A stretch of 64,000 nt of DNA from AP-15 sp963772295 (GTDB taxonomy: Bacteria > Pseudomonadota > Alphaproteobacteria > ATCC43930 > CGMCC-115725): assembly GCA_963772295.1 (NCBI GenBank), contig CAVYWO010000012.1, positions 372,001 to 436,000 of the forward strand, in the 5' to 3' direction. The notes under the pieces are model-generated. The model worked only from the letters and a program-made list of their open reading frames with translations. It did not search any database and was not told where the DNA came from. Positions 45,824-54,787 of this stretch are shown here, piece by piece. Both the position numbers and the translations under genes were made by a program. Numbering within the stretch: the first letter of the stretch is position 1; each line of letters begins with the position of its first letter.

Positions 45824-47758
45824 ATGAGCGGAGAGCGGGTCGAGCGTCGATTGGCGGCCATTTTCGCCGCTGATGTCGCCGGATATAGCCGCCTCATGGG
45901 AAAGGAAGAGGCCGGCACTTTGGCGCGGCTGCGAACCCATCGCCGCGAACTCATCGATCCGAAGATCGCCGAACACAAGGGCCGGATCGTCAAGACGACC
46001 GGGGATGGCATGCTGGTGGAGTTCCCGAGCGTCGTCGAGGCCGTCACCTGCGCGGTCGCGTTCCAGCAAGGGATGGCCGAGCGCAACTCCGGTGTGCCGG
46101 CCGACGAGCGGATCGAGTTCCGGGTGGGGATCAACCTCGGCGACATCATCGTCGAGGACGGCGACATCTTCGGCGACGGTGTCAATGTCGCGGCGCGGCT
46201 CGAAGGCTTGGCCGAGCCCGGTGGGATCTGCATTTCGCGGACGGTGCACGACCAGATCCGCGACAAGCTGCCCCACGCGTTCGACGATCTGGGCGAACAA
46301 AACGTCAGGAACATCGCGCGACCGGTTCGGGTCTATGCGTTGCGCTCGGAAGCCGTCGCCAACCTGTCGGTATCGGGCATGCCGATCGCGCCGCCGCGCC
46401 GCCGCCGCACCGTAACCGCCGTCGTGACGGCGGTCGCCTTGGTCGCGCTCGTCATGGCTGGGACAGCGTGGTGGGTGTGGCCGGCGAAGAAATTCGCGCC
46501 CCCGTCCTCGGCGTCGAACGCGCCTGCGGCCGGGGCGATGCCGGAAGGGCTCTCCGCGCCGCCGATGTCGATCGTCGTCCTGCCGTTCGCCAATCTGAGC
46601 AACGATCCTGCCCAGCAGTATTTTGCCGACGGGATCACCGAGGATTTGACGACCGATCTGTCGCGGATCGAGCGCATGCGCGTGATCTCCCGCGATACGG
46701 CCTTCGCCTACAAGGACAAGCCGATCGACACGAAGCAGATCGGTCGCGAGTTGGGCGTGCGCTATGTACTCGAAGGGAGCGTCCGACGGTCCGGAAATTT
46801 TGTGCGCGTCAACGCCCAGCTGATCGATGCCGCGACCAACGCTCATCTCTGGGCCGATCGGTTCGACCGCGACATCGGTGACCTGTTCACCTTGCAGAAC
46901 GAGATCACGGCCCGCATCGCCGGCGCGCTGCAGTCGCAGTTGGCGATCGCCGAAGCCCATCGTCCGATCACCAATCCCGACGCGCTCGACTATATCATGC
47001 GCGGCCGCAGCGTATTGACGAGACCCATCTCGAAAGAAAACTACAAAGAGGCGGTCGGCCTGTTCGAGACCGCCTTGAGGCTCGACCCGCAGGCTACCGA
47101 TGCAGCGGCCTGGCTGGCCATCGCGCTCGTTGTCAGGATGACGGACGAGGTGAGCGATTCGCCGGATGCCGATCTGCAACGGGCCGGGCAATTGGCGGCG
47201 CAAGCCTTGGCCGCGGCGCCGGACAGCGCGCTGGCGCATTATGCCAAGGCGCAGGTGCTGCGCGCCCAGTGGCGCTGCCGGGAGGCCATTCCCGAATACG
47301 AGACGGCGCTGGCGTTCGACAGCAGCCGCGCCCCGGCCTATGCCCATATCGGCTGGTGCAAGTTCCTGACCGGCTCTGTCCGCGAGGCGATCCCCTATTT
47401 CGAGCACGCGATCCGTCTCAGCCCCTACGGTCCGGGGATCGCTCCGTGGTACGGGCGGATCGGGGTCATCCAGCTGCTCGAAGCCCATACCGAGGGGGCG
47501 ATCTCTTCACTGGAAAAGGCGAAGAACGGGAATCCGCGCCTGCCTTTTGTTCACGCCTATCTCGCCGCCGCCTATGCCCTTGAAGGCCAGACCCAGCGGG
47601 CGCAGACCGAGCTTGCCGCCGCCCGCGCGCCGGACAGCATCTATTCGAGCCTCGCCAATGTCATGAAGTCGCGCTGGTACGACAATCCGAAGGTCCGCGC
47701 CTTGGCCGAGGCCACTTATTTCGAAGGCCTGCGCAAGGCCGGATTGCCGGAACGGTGA
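45824..47758 (+). CDS. Class III adenylate/guanylate cyclase with TPR C-terminus
   Basis: This is a 644-residue protein. The cyclase domain comes first: metal-binding Asp in IFAADVAGYSRLMGKEE, KTTGDGMLVEFPS, and GDIFGDGVNVAARLEGLAEP. A single membrane helix lies near residues 190-212. A TolB/FlgO-like domain follows (MSIVVLPFANLSNDPAQQYF and YVLEGSVRRSGNFVRVNAQL), and TPR repeats fill residues 390-640. It makes cAMP or cGMP in response to an unknown signal; the C-terminal part would be periplasmic. This architecture is common in Rhizobiales and Rhodospirillales. Confidence 0.9.
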   Translation: MSGERVERRLAAIFAADVAGYSRLMGKEEAGTLARLRTHRRELIDPKIAEHKGRIVKTTGDGMLVEFPSVVEAVTCAVAFQQGMAERNSGVPADERIEFRVGINLGDIIVEDGDIFGDGVNVAARLEGLAEPGGICISRTVHDQIRDKLPHAFDDLGEQNVRNIARPVRVYALRSEAVANLSVSGMPIAPPRRRRTVTAVVTAVALVALVMAGTAWWVWPAKKFAPPSSASNAPAAGAMPEGLSAPPMSIVVLPFANLSNDPAQQYFADGITEDLTTDLSRIERMRVISRDTAFAYKDKPIDTKQIGRELGVRYVLEGSVRRSGNFVRVNAQLIDAATNAHLWADRFDRDIGDLFTLQNEITARIAGALQSQLAIAEAHRPITNPDALDYIMRGRSVLTRPISKENYKEAVGLFETALRLDPQATDAAAWLAIALVVRMTDEVSDSPDADLQRAGQLAAQALAAAPDSALAHYAKAQVLRAQWRCREAIPEYETALAFDSSRAPAYAHIGWCKFLTGSVREAIPYFEHAIRLSPYGPGIAPWYGRIGVIQLLEAHTEGAISSLEKAKNGNPRLPFVHAYLAAAYALEGQTQRAQTELAAARAPDSIYSSLANVMKSRWYDNPKVRALAEATYFEGLRKAGLPER

Positions 47759-48126
47759 CCGCTTCTCGGCGCTGCTGCCATTCTCGAAGCAAAGCCTCGG
47801 CCGACCCGATCGCGGCATCATCGGCGCTGTGTTTTCTGCAATTCCATGGCAGCGGGCCGGCTCGGCTGCGACCCGCACGATCTTTGAGACGGGTCCAGTG
47901 CGCCCGCCTGAGTGCGGGCAGCGCGGGCGCGCCGCTCAATGGCAGGGCACACTCTTCCTGGCCCGTCGATGTCGGCACCGCCGTTTGCGCCGACCATCTT
48001 GCGAGGCGCCGCGCGAAGGCCCAAAATCTCGACCCTGAGCGAAGGGCGCGCCGACCCGACCCTCGAGCATCTCCGCGCAATTCGCGGCGATATTGCGGAA
48101 ATGAAGACCGATCTGGTCGTGGCCGG
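47759..48126. other. Gene-free stretch before hicAB
   Basis: No complete gene. Near 48030-48110 a frame gives SEGRADPTLEHLRAIRGDIA and EMKTDL, like the start of a conserved small coiled-coil protein, but it has no clear start or continuation. It is probably a remnant. Confidence 0.4.
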
Positions 48127-48150
48127 TTGTTACGCACAAGTGTATAACAA
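48127..48150. promoter_or_regulatory. 24-bp operator-like palindrome upstream of hicA
   Basis: The outer arms TTGTTA (48127-48132) and TAACAA (48145-48150) and an inner CAC/GTG pair make 18 of 24 positions symmetric. TATAAC (48143-48148) inside it is a fair -10 box. The element ends 5 bp before the hicA GTG, so the transcript may be leaderless. A HicB-type antitoxin with a DNA-binding C-terminus, as encoded here, would be expected to bind such a site. Confidence 0.6.
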
Positions 48151-48155
48151 TATGA

Positions 48156-48353
48156 GTGACCAGCAGCGAGTTACAGAGAAAGCTCCGGCGTCTCGGCGCG
48201 ACCTTCGATCCGAGCCGCGGCAAGGGCGGCCACATCCTTGTCATCCTGGGCGGCCGGAAGTCGATCCTGCCGACCGGGGGCGGTGAGATCCGCCGTGGCA
48301 CGCTGTTCAAGATCCTGCGGGATCTGGGGCTGGGGTTGGAAGATCTGAGCTGA
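48156..48353 (+). CDS. hicA: HicA-family toxin
   Basis: This is a 65-residue protein with the small double-stranded-RNA-binding-like HicA fold: SSELQRKLRRLGATFDPSRG, the catalytic His in GKGGHILVI, then RRGTLFKILRDLGLGLEDL. HicA toxins cleave mRNA when free of HicB. The start is GTG 48156, with no ribosome site visible. hicB follows 6 bp later. Confidence 0.83.
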   Translation: MTSSELQRKLRRLGATFDPSRGKGGHILVILGGRKSILPTGGGEIRRGTLFKILRDLGLGLEDLS

Positions 48354-48359
48354 CGGGAT

Positions 48360-48815
48360 ATGGCACGCAGAACATCGAATACCTGGCCGGTCGACCTCGA
48401 GCGGGAAGAGGATGGCGGCTATGTCGCGACGCTGCCCGACATTGGCTATGGCGCGACGCAAGGCGACACCTTGGCCGAGGCATTGGCGCAAGCGGAAGAC
48501 ATGCTCGACGAGGCGGTTCTGGGGATGATGGCGCACAATGAAGAGGTGCCGTCGCCATCATTGCCCGAGGGGCGCCCGACCGTCGCCCTCCCGCCGCTCA
48601 GCGCGGCCAAGCTCGAAGCCTATCGTGCTATGCGCGCGGCTGGGCTCAACAAGCGCCAGCTCGCCGAGCGGCTCGGTTGGCGGCCTTCGCAGGTCACGCG
48701 CCTGTTCGATGGACGCCACGCTTCGCGCCTCGATCAGATAGAGGCGGCGCTGCAGGCACTCGGCCGGCGCCTGGTCGTTACCAGCGAGGCACGGTCATCG
48801 GAGGCACCTGGCTGA
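48360..48815 (+). CDS. hicB: HicB-family antitoxin with HTH domain
   Basis: This is a 151-residue protein. The N-terminal HicB domain reads WPVDLEREEDGGYVATLPDI and GDTLAEALAQAEDMLDEAVL. A C-terminal helix-turn-helix follows, GLNKRQLAERLGWRPSQVTR and LFDGRHASRLDQIEAALQAL. It should neutralise HicA and repress the operon through the palindrome at 48127. Confidence 0.86.
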   Translation: MARRTSNTWPVDLEREEDGGYVATLPDIGYGATQGDTLAEALAQAEDMLDEAVLGMMAHNEEVPSPSLPEGRPTVALPPLSAAKLEAYRAMRAAGLNKRQLAERLGWRPSQVTRLFDGRHASRLDQIEAALQALGRRLVVTSEARSSEAPG

Positions 48816-48908
48816 TTGTTCGAGCGGTCGCGGCCTGAGGCTCCGCGCTGTCGACCGCGCCGCCGCGGCAGGGTAGGGTTTGCCGGCACGGCTAGCGGAG
48901 GCGGGATC

Positions 48909-49784
48909 ATGCAAGTTGCGCGGATCGGCGAGTTCGAGGTGCGGCGCATCACCGAGTTCGAGGGGCCGTTCATCGCCCCCGAGACGTTCTTCCCCGATTT
49001 CGACCCCGAGGTCTTGCGCGCCAACCCGGATTTGGCCGGCCCACGGCTCATCGACCCGGCGACCGGCCGGCTCGTATTCTCTTTTCACAGCTTTGTCGTC
49101 AGAACCAGGCACCACACGATCCTGATCGATTCCTGCCTCGGCAACGACAAGGAGCGACCGACGCGGCCGCAATTCCATCGGCTGCGCAGCAATTATCTTG
49201 CCGACCTGGCCGCGGCTGGGGTCGGCCCCGAGAGTGTCGACTATGTGATGTGCACCCATCTCCATTGGGACCATGTCGGCTGGAACACGCGCCTCGACAA
49301 TGGCCGCTGGGTGCCGACCTTCGCCAATGCCCGCTACATCATGAACCGGCGCGAATACGACCATTGGCACGCCGTGCAGCTTCGCGGCGAGGATTCGCCG
49401 CATCGGCTCGCCTTCGAGGACAGCGTGTTGCCGGTCGTGGCGAGCGGCCAGGCGCAGCTCGTCGACAACGATTTCGCGCTCGAAGACGGGCTGTGGTTCG
49501 AGGGCGCACCCGGCCATACCCCGGGGAACGTCGTGATCCATGCCCGCTCCGGGGACGAGCACGCCCTGTTCTTGGGCGACGTGCTGCATCACCAGTTGCA
49601 ATTGGCCAAGCCGCAATGGTCGACCCTTGCCTGCACCGACCCCGACTTGTCGCGCCGCACCCGGATGCGGCTCATCGAGGAACATGCCGAGCGCGGCACC
49701 CGCCTCTTGCCGGCGCATTTCCCGGCGCCGACCGTCGGCCGGATCGTCAGGCACGGCGCCGCCTACCGCTATCAGTGCGAGTAA
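48909..49784 (+). CDS. MBL-fold metallo-hydrolase
   Basis: This 291-residue metallo-beta-lactamase-fold enzyme has the zinc motif CTHLHWDHVGWN (about residue 114), the His of GAPGHTPGNVV, Asp in FLGDVLHHQL and the last His in LLPAHFPAPT. It is close to lactonase/quorum-quenching-like and AttM-type hydrolases, but the substrate is unknown. ATG 48909 is preferred, because the family starts at QVARIGEFEVRRI. Confidence 0.88.
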   Translation: MQVARIGEFEVRRITEFEGPFIAPETFFPDFDPEVLRANPDLAGPRLIDPATGRLVFSFHSFVVRTRHHTILIDSCLGNDKERPTRPQFHRLRSNYLADLAAAGVGPESVDYVMCTHLHWDHVGWNTRLDNGRWVPTFANARYIMNRREYDHWHAVQLRGEDSPHRLAFEDSVLPVVASGQAQLVDNDFALEDGLWFEGAPGHTPGNVVIHARSGDEHALFLGDVLHHQLQLAKPQWSTLACTDPDLSRRTRMRLIEEHAERGTRLLPAHFPAPTVGRIVRHGAAYRYQCE

Positions 49785-49846
49785 ACTTTTAATACTTCCG
49801 ACGCATTTTTTGATATGTGTCAAGGTTTCGCTAATCCATCCATTTC

Positions 49847-50038
49847 CTAAAACGGCCATTTTTGTTCGATTTTCATCCGGATGAGCGCTTGGTCCAAGAC
49901 CCAGTCCAAGGCAAAATTAAAGAGAGCATACTTCTCCCACTCACGTGCTCTTTCGTGCTCAAGGACTCCCGGGTCGAGGTCGAAGCCCATGATTGCCTCT
50001 GCCGCCTTCGGATCCAACCGCGTTTCCGCCACATTCAA
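49847..50038 (-). CDS. Small acidic protein of an AT-richer module
   Basis: This 63-residue protein starts at TTG 50038, which overlaps the stop of the HTH gene as TTGA. It reads LNVAETRLDPKAAEAIMGFD and later WEKYALFNFALDWVLDQALI. I recognise no family. Tight coupling to the regulator gene suggests a joint role. Confidence 0.55.
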   Translation of the reverse strand: MNVAETRLDPKAAEAIMGFDLDPGVLEHERAREWEKYALFNFALDWVLDQALIRMKIEQKWPF

Positions 50039-50484
50039 GCCCGTCGGGTTGAGGTCTGCCCTTTGTCATTGGCATCTGATTCCCCGCGGGGTAGCGACAG
50101 TGAAAAATCCCAGCGCCGCCCCAATGCATGAGCGAAGAGAATTGCCGTGGAGAATCGCATGTCACCTTCCGATCGGAGCTGCCGGCTGACGGCCGAGGCG
50201 GATATCTTCATGCGACGCGCTAATTCGCGCACGCCAATGCCTTCTCTTTTGGCGGCAGCTAGAATTTGACCTCTGACGCGGCCCACAGCCACCGCGACCT
50301 CCAGATCACACGGGTCAATCTGAGGAGCTTGCGTAACCTCTCCACCCACAAGAGCGAATAAAGCCGCGTCGCCCGGCTCAAGGGAAGAAGTCGGTAACGC
50401 ACTTTCCGACGTCGGTTGTCCCGTCGACATCCGCTGCGCTGAGTCGTCGAATGACGGCTTGGACTTTCGCTGCGTGTTGTTCAT
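50035..50484 (-). CDS. XRE-type helix-turn-helix regulator
   Basis: The protein has about 149 residues. A disordered Ser/Thr-rich start is followed by an HTH: AAKREGIGVRELARRMKISA and SAVSRQLRSEGDMRFSTAIL, then a short tail. This is the pattern of small Cro/C1-like repressors in toxin-antitoxin and phage modules. Starts at 50484 or 50430 are both possible, overlapping the upstream gene by 107 or 53 bp. Confidence 0.65.
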   Translation of the reverse strand: MNNTQRKSKPSFDDSAQRMSTGQPTSESALPTSSLEPGDAALFALVGGEVTQAPQIDPCDLEVAVAVGRVRGQILAAAKREGIGVRELARRMKISASAVSRQLRSEGDMRFSTAILFAHALGRRWDFSLSLPRGESDANDKGQTSTRRA

Positions 50485-50893
50485 ATGGATCAGACCCGCC
50501 TGATACCTTGAGCGTTGCCTTTTCGGCGATCGAGACCGCGACATACGTGTTTACCCGAGCGAAGAACCCAAATGTACGGGTCCTTTCTGTCCGCATCTCG
50601 ACGATGGCGGAATTGGGCGGACGAAGGCGCTTGAATATCGGGTCCATGCCGTCACCCTGCGGCCTAACGAGCGTAGCCCTCGGATCTCCGCGGACAAAAC
50701 GTTCTACCAAACCAAGAACCCGGCCGCGCGGCGAAGCGGGTCTGATAGCTCCGGTCCTGTTGGCTCCGCCAAGGCCATCGACACCGACCTTCCAGCCCTC
50801 GAAAAAGTAGAAAGTTCGAAGCGCCGGTCCGTTGGCTATCGGCGTCCACTGCGCAATCCAGCGCTCCTGCAAGAGAATGGTTAGTGTCAACAT
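50378..50893 (-). CDS. Hypothetical protein upstream of the HTH regulator
   Basis: A frame of 171 codons from ATG 50893 (MLTLTILLQERWIAQWTPIA). The C-terminal 90 residues (from MDPIFKRLRPPNSAIVEMRT to GTTDVGKCVTDFFP) look most protein-like and could be a separate shorter product. No family recognised. The gene end overlaps the regulator start. Composition is AT-richer than the flanks, a sign of transfer. A direct repeat TGTCAACA straddles the start (50885-50904). Confidence 0.5.
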   Translation of the reverse strand: MLTLTILLQERWIAQWTPIANGPALRTFYFFEGWKVGVDGLGGANRTGAIRPASPRGRVLGLVERFVRGDPRATLVRPQGDGMDPIFKRLRPPNSAIVEMRTERTRTFGFFARVNTYVAVSIAEKATLKVSGGSDPYEQHAAKVQAVIRRLSAADVDGTTDVGKCVTDFFP

Positions 50894-50971
50894 ATATGTC
50901 AACAGCCGCTCAACCGCATCGGCGCGGAAGGGCGAGAAGCTAAGCGAATGTATGCACCATATCAGTGTTGA

Positions 50972-51145
50972 CCTTCTGCCGAGGCACGATCCAAGGGCCT
51001 CTCCACGGACGCGCGGCGTCGGCTAGACGCCGAATTCGCAAGGCAGGGCTATGCTGCGAGCCTCGGCGGTTATCTCCGTATCGTGCTACTTTCGGACGGC
51101 GAGACGGTTCACAACGCCTTTCTTGACGAGGATTATCGCCCGTGA
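50972..51145 (+). pseudogene. 3' fragment of a gene paired with the DUF2283 gene
   Basis: The frame ends ARRRLDAEFARQGYAASLGG then YLRIVLLSDGETVHNAFLDE and DYRP, overlapping the next start as GTGA. It has no start codon and opens right after a stop at 50969. It looks like the surviving end of a DUF4258-like or similar partner protein; the family name is a guess. Confidence 0.4.
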
Positions 51146-51348
51146 GCGTCCGGCTTTCATACGACAAATCGACCGACAGCCTCTATATCGAGCTTCGCCC
51201 CTTACAAGCCCGGCGGACCCGGGAGATTGCCCAAGACGTGATGCTCGATCTCGGCGAGGACGGCGAACCGGTCGGCTGCGATCTGCAGCACGCTTCGGCA
51301 AAGCGGGACTTGATCCGGTCGATCATTCTCGGCAGCGAGCCCGAATAG
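51142..51348 (+). CDS. DUF2283-family small protein
   Basis: A 68-residue protein: SVRLSYDKSTDSLYIELRPL, then a conserved acidic strand DVMLDLGEDGEPVGCDLQHA. This matches DUF2283, a small beta-rich family often encoded next to toxin-like DUF4258 proteins. The GTG start overlaps the stop of the fragment before it. Function is unknown, possibly an antitoxin. Confidence 0.8.
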   Translation: MSVRLSYDKSTDSLYIELRPLQARRTREIAQDVMLDLGEDGEPVGCDLQHASAKRDLIRSIILGSEPE

Positions 51349-51371
51349 CGAAGATCACCGAGGAGGAGCCG

Positions 51372-53003
51372 ATGACCCGGATGACGGGCGGGGGTGCCCT
51401 GGTCGAGATGCTGCGCCGGCACCACGTCGACACGGTTTTTGCCCTGCCGGGGGTGCAGAACGACGCACTCTTCGCCGCCTTCTACGACGCCGGCGAGGCG
51501 CTGCGGGTGATCCATACGCGGCACGAGCAGGGTGCGGCCTATATGGCCTTCGGCTATGCCCAAGCGACCGGCAAGGTCGGCGTCTATGCCGTCGTGCCGG
51601 GCCCCGGCCTGCTCAACACATTCGCGGCACTCGCCACCGCCTATGCGACGAACGCGCCGGTCCTCGCCATCAGCGGCCAGGTGCAGTCCGATCTGATCGG
51701 CCGCGGCTTCGGCCTGCTGCACGAGATCCCGGATCAGCTTGGGATGTTCAGGCGTTTGACCAAATGGGCGGCGCGGATCGAGCATCCGACGGCAACCGGC
51801 AAGATCGTCAACGAGGCTTTCCGACAATTGCGCGATGGCCGGCCGCGGCCGGTCGGGATCGAGGTCCCGCCCGATGTGCTGGCGCTCGAAACCGAGCTGA
51901 CGCTGCCGCAGCCGCTCGCCGCCCCGGCGGCCGATGACCCCGACCCGGAACTGATCGGCAAGGCGGCGGCGGCGCTCGCTGCCGCGAAAAAGCCGCTGAT
52001 CTTTGTCGGCGGCGGCGCCGTCGACGCGGCCGCCGAGGTGCTGGCGACCGCCGAGAGGATCGAGGCGCCGGTGGTCGGGTTCAGGGGCAAAGGCATCGTC
52101 GACGACCGCCACTACCTCGCCCAATCGGCGGTTGCCGGGTACGAATTGTGGCGCGAGGCGGACGTCGTGCTGGCGGTCGGCACCCGCCTCAATCAGCCGC
52201 AGATGAACTGGGGCCTCGACCCGGATCTGACCCTGATCCGGATCGATATCGACCCGACCGAGATCGCCCGTTTCGCAAAGCCGACGGTCGGCATCGTCGC
52301 CGACGCCAAGCCGGCGCTGGCCGCACTCCACGAAGCACTCGACCGGCTGGCGGCGAAGCCCAGATCGCGGCGCGACGAACTCGAAGCGCTGAAGGCCGGC
52401 ACCCGAGCCAGGCTCGCCGCGCGACTCGGCCCGCAATGCGCCTATCTCGAGGCGATCCGGGCCGAACTCCCCGATGACGGCATCCTGGTCGAGGATCTGA
52501 CCCAGGTCGGCTATGTCGGGCGCATCGCCTTCCCGGTCTATCGCCCGCGGCGCTACCTCCACAGCGGCTATCAGGGAACCCTGGGCTCCGGCTTTGCCGC
52601 GGCACTCGGCGCCAAGGTCGCTCGCCCCGACCTCGCTGTCGTCTCGATATCGGGCGATGGCGGCTTCATGTACAACGTCCAGGAATTGTCGACCGCGATC
52701 CGCCACGGCATCGACATCGTCGCCATCGTTTTTGCCGACGGCGCCTACGGCAATGTCCGGCGCACTCAGCGAGAGGTCTACGGCAACCGGCTCCTCGGCG
52801 TCGATCTCGCCAACCCGCAATTCCCAAAGCTCGCCGAGAGCTTCGGCGCCGCCGGCGCGCGCACGGCGAGCCCCGACGGCCTGCGCCGCGAACTTGCCGC
52901 CGCGCTGAAGCGGCGCGGCACGAGCGTGATCGAGGTCACCGTCGGCGAGATGCCGGACCCCTGGCCGGTGCTGGTGCCGCCGCGCATCCGCGGCGCCCGC
53001 TGA
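51372..53003 (+). CDS. Thiamine-diphosphate-dependent enzyme (acetolactate synthase-like)
   Basis: This 543-residue protein has all three TPP-enzyme domains. The catalytic Glu is in IHTRHEQGAAYMAFGYAQAT; the central Rossmann-like domain has KPLIFVGGGAVDAAAEVL; the TPP motif is ISGDGGFMYNVQELSTAIRH ending in ADGAYGNV. It lacks a regulatory subunit gene nearby, so it is more likely a decarboxylase or lyase of a catabolic path than biosynthetic acetolactate synthase. AGGAGG precedes the ATG. The ureohydrolase follows 7 bp later. Confidence 0.88.
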   Translation: MTRMTGGGALVEMLRRHHVDTVFALPGVQNDALFAAFYDAGEALRVIHTRHEQGAAYMAFGYAQATGKVGVYAVVPGPGLLNTFAALATAYATNAPVLAISGQVQSDLIGRGFGLLHEIPDQLGMFRRLTKWAARIEHPTATGKIVNEAFRQLRDGRPRPVGIEVPPDVLALETELTLPQPLAAPAADDPDPELIGKAAAALAAAKKPLIFVGGGAVDAAAEVLATAERIEAPVVGFRGKGIVDDRHYLAQSAVAGYELWREADVVLAVGTRLNQPQMNWGLDPDLTLIRIDIDPTEIARFAKPTVGIVADAKPALAALHEALDRLAAKPRSRRDELEALKAGTRARLAARLGPQCAYLEAIRAELPDDGILVEDLTQVGYVGRIAFPVYRPRRYLHSGYQGTLGSGFAAALGAKVARPDLAVVSISGDGGFMYNVQELSTAIRHGIDIVAIVFADGAYGNVRRTQREVYGNRLLGVDLANPQFPKLAESFGAAGARTASPDGLRRELAAALKRRGTSVIEVTVGEMPDPWPVLVPPRIRGAR

Positions 53004-53010
53004 GGATGCG

Positions 53011-54064
53011 ATGTTCGACAAGGCGAAGCTCGAGGCGCTGCGCGCCAAATACCGCGAAGCCAGGGAAACCGAGGTGGCGCCCGACCGGTTCAAGGGACCG
53101 CTGGCCCTGGTTTTCGGCAGCGCCTACCGGCGGGCGATGCCGTTTGCCGGGGTTTCGACCTTGCTCGATCTGCCCTATCGGCCGGAGGTGCGCGATCTGC
53201 CCGACTGCGGCGGGCTCGACATCGCCCTCGTCGGCGTGCCGATGGATCTCGGCGTCACCAACCGGCCGGGCGCCCGTTTCGGACCCCGTGCGGTGCGCGA
53301 TGTCGAGCGCATCGGTCCCTACAACCACGCGCTCGGCGTGGTACCGCAGGCCGCATGCGGCGCCGCCGACATCGGCGACGTGCCGTTGCGCTCGCGCTTC
53401 AGCCTCGATCTGTCGATCGAGGACATCGGCGCATTCTATGCGCGGCTGCAGGCGGCCGGGGTATGCCCGCTGTCGGTCGGCGGCGACCACTCGGTGACCT
53501 ATCCGATCCTCAAGGCGCTCGGCGCGGAACGGCCGGTCGGGCTCGTCCATATCGACGCCCATTGCGACACGATGGGGGAGTTCGACGGGTCGAAATTCCA
53601 CCATGGCGGACCCTTCCGCCAGGCCGTGCTGGCCGGCGTGCTCGACCCCGAGCGCACGGTGCAGATCGGGATTCGCGGGCCGGCCGAAATCTTCTGGGGA
53701 TTTTCCTATCGATTCGGGCATGACCGTACTGCACATCGAAGATGTCGACCGGCTCGGGATCAAGGGCGTCGTCGAAACGGCGCGCCGCGTCGTCGGCGAC
53801 GGGCCCACCTATGTCTCGTTCGACGTCGACGGGCTCGACCCGGCCTACGCTCCCGGCACCGGCACCCCCGAAGCCGGCGGCCTGACCCCGCGCGAGGCGC
53901 AGGCGATCCTGCACGGCCTCAAGGGCCTCGACATCGTCGGCGGCGACGTTGTCGAGATCGCACCGCAATACGACCCGACCGGCAATACCGCGATGGTCGG
54001 CGCGCAAATGCTGTTCGAGATGTTCTCGCTGATCGTGCTCGGACCCCGCTTCGAGCGGCGCTGA
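53011..54064 (+). pseudogene. Agmatinase/ureohydrolase family protein with one frameshift
   Basis: From ATG 53011 about 233 codons read in frame: a manganese ligand in SVGGDHSVTYP and two more in HIDAHCDTMGEFDGSKFHHG. The frame breaks at an extra base near 53711 (EIFWGFSY should continue as DSGMTVLHIEDVD). The rest runs in another frame, with SFDVDGLDPAYAPGTGTPEA carrying the last ligands, to TGA 54062-54064. Joined length is about 350. It would hydrolyse a guanidino compound to urea and an amine. A single indel means a read error is quite possible and the gene may be functional. Confidence 0.82.
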
Positions 54065-54072
54065 AGCGCGGA

Positions 54073-54531
54073 TCAAACCTCGCCGCGCGACCAGCGGTCC
54101 TTGGCGGCGTCGTCTTCGGCGCGCGCCGCAACCCAGCGCCGGCCCTGGGCGGTCTCTTCGCTTTTCCAGAACGGCGCCTCGGTTTTCAACCAGTCGATCA
54201 GGAAATGACAGGCGGCGAGTGCGGCTTCGCGGTGCGCGGAGGCGGTGGCGACGAGCACGATGCGGTCGCCCGGTTCGAGCCGGCCATAGCGATGGATGAT
54301 CAGCGAGGCCGCGAGCGGCCAGCGGCGCTGCGCCTCGCGCTCGATCTCGGCGAGCTTTTTCTCGGTCATCCCCGGATAATGTTCGAGGGTCAGAGCCCTG
54401 ACCGCGTCGGCGCCGCCCGCCTCGCGCACCACCCCGACAAAGCTGGCGATCCCGCCGATCCGGCGGTCGCCGGCAACGAGCCCTTCGAGTTCGGCGCCGA
54501 CATCGAAATCTTCGCGCTGCACGCGGATCAT
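54073..54531 (-). CDS. moaE: Molybdopterin synthase catalytic subunit MoaE
   Basis: This 152-residue protein carries the MoaE fold: IGGIASFVGVVREAGG, TLEHYPGMTEKKLAEIEREA, IIHRYGRLEPGD and the active-site Lys region FLIDWLKTEAPFWKSEE. With MoaD it converts precursor Z (cPMP) to molybdopterin. It lies 4 bp after moaD in the same direction. Confidence 0.92.
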   Translation of the reverse strand: MIRVQREDFDVGAELEGLVAGDRRIGGIASFVGVVREAGGADAVRALTLEHYPGMTEKKLAEIEREAQRRWPLAASLIIHRYGRLEPGDRIVLVATASAHREAALAACHFLIDWLKTEAPFWKSEETAQGRRWVAARAEDDAAKDRWSRGEV

Positions 54532-54535
54532 CGCC

Positions 54536-54787
54536 TCAGCCTCCGGTCATCGGCGGGAAGATCGCGACCTCGTCGCTTTGCCGCAGCGGGTGATCGAGGC
54601 CGACATAGTCGTGATTGACCGCAACCCGAACGGCGGCACGGTTCTCCAGCGCCGCGGCGTAATCGGCGCCGCGACCGCCGAGCCAATCCAACAGCCCCTT
54701 CACGTCGCGGACCTCCGGCGGCACCGCCACTTCCTCCTCGGCGCGGCCGATCCGCGCCCGCAGCCAGGCGAAATAGAGGATCTTCAC
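54536..54787 (-). CDS. moaD: Molybdopterin synthase sulfur carrier subunit MoaD
   Basis: An 83-residue ubiquitin-like protein that starts at GTG 54787 (VKILYFAWLRARIGRAEEEV) and ends in the diagnostic Gly-Gly (IFPPMTGG), where sulfur is carried as thiocarboxylate. The start overlaps the moeA stop as GTGA. Its partner MoaE is next. Confidence 0.92.
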   Translation of the reverse strand: MKILYFAWLRARIGRAEEEVAVPPEVRDVKGLLDWLGGRGADYAAALENRAAVRVAVNHDYVGLDHPLRQSDEVAIFPPMTGG

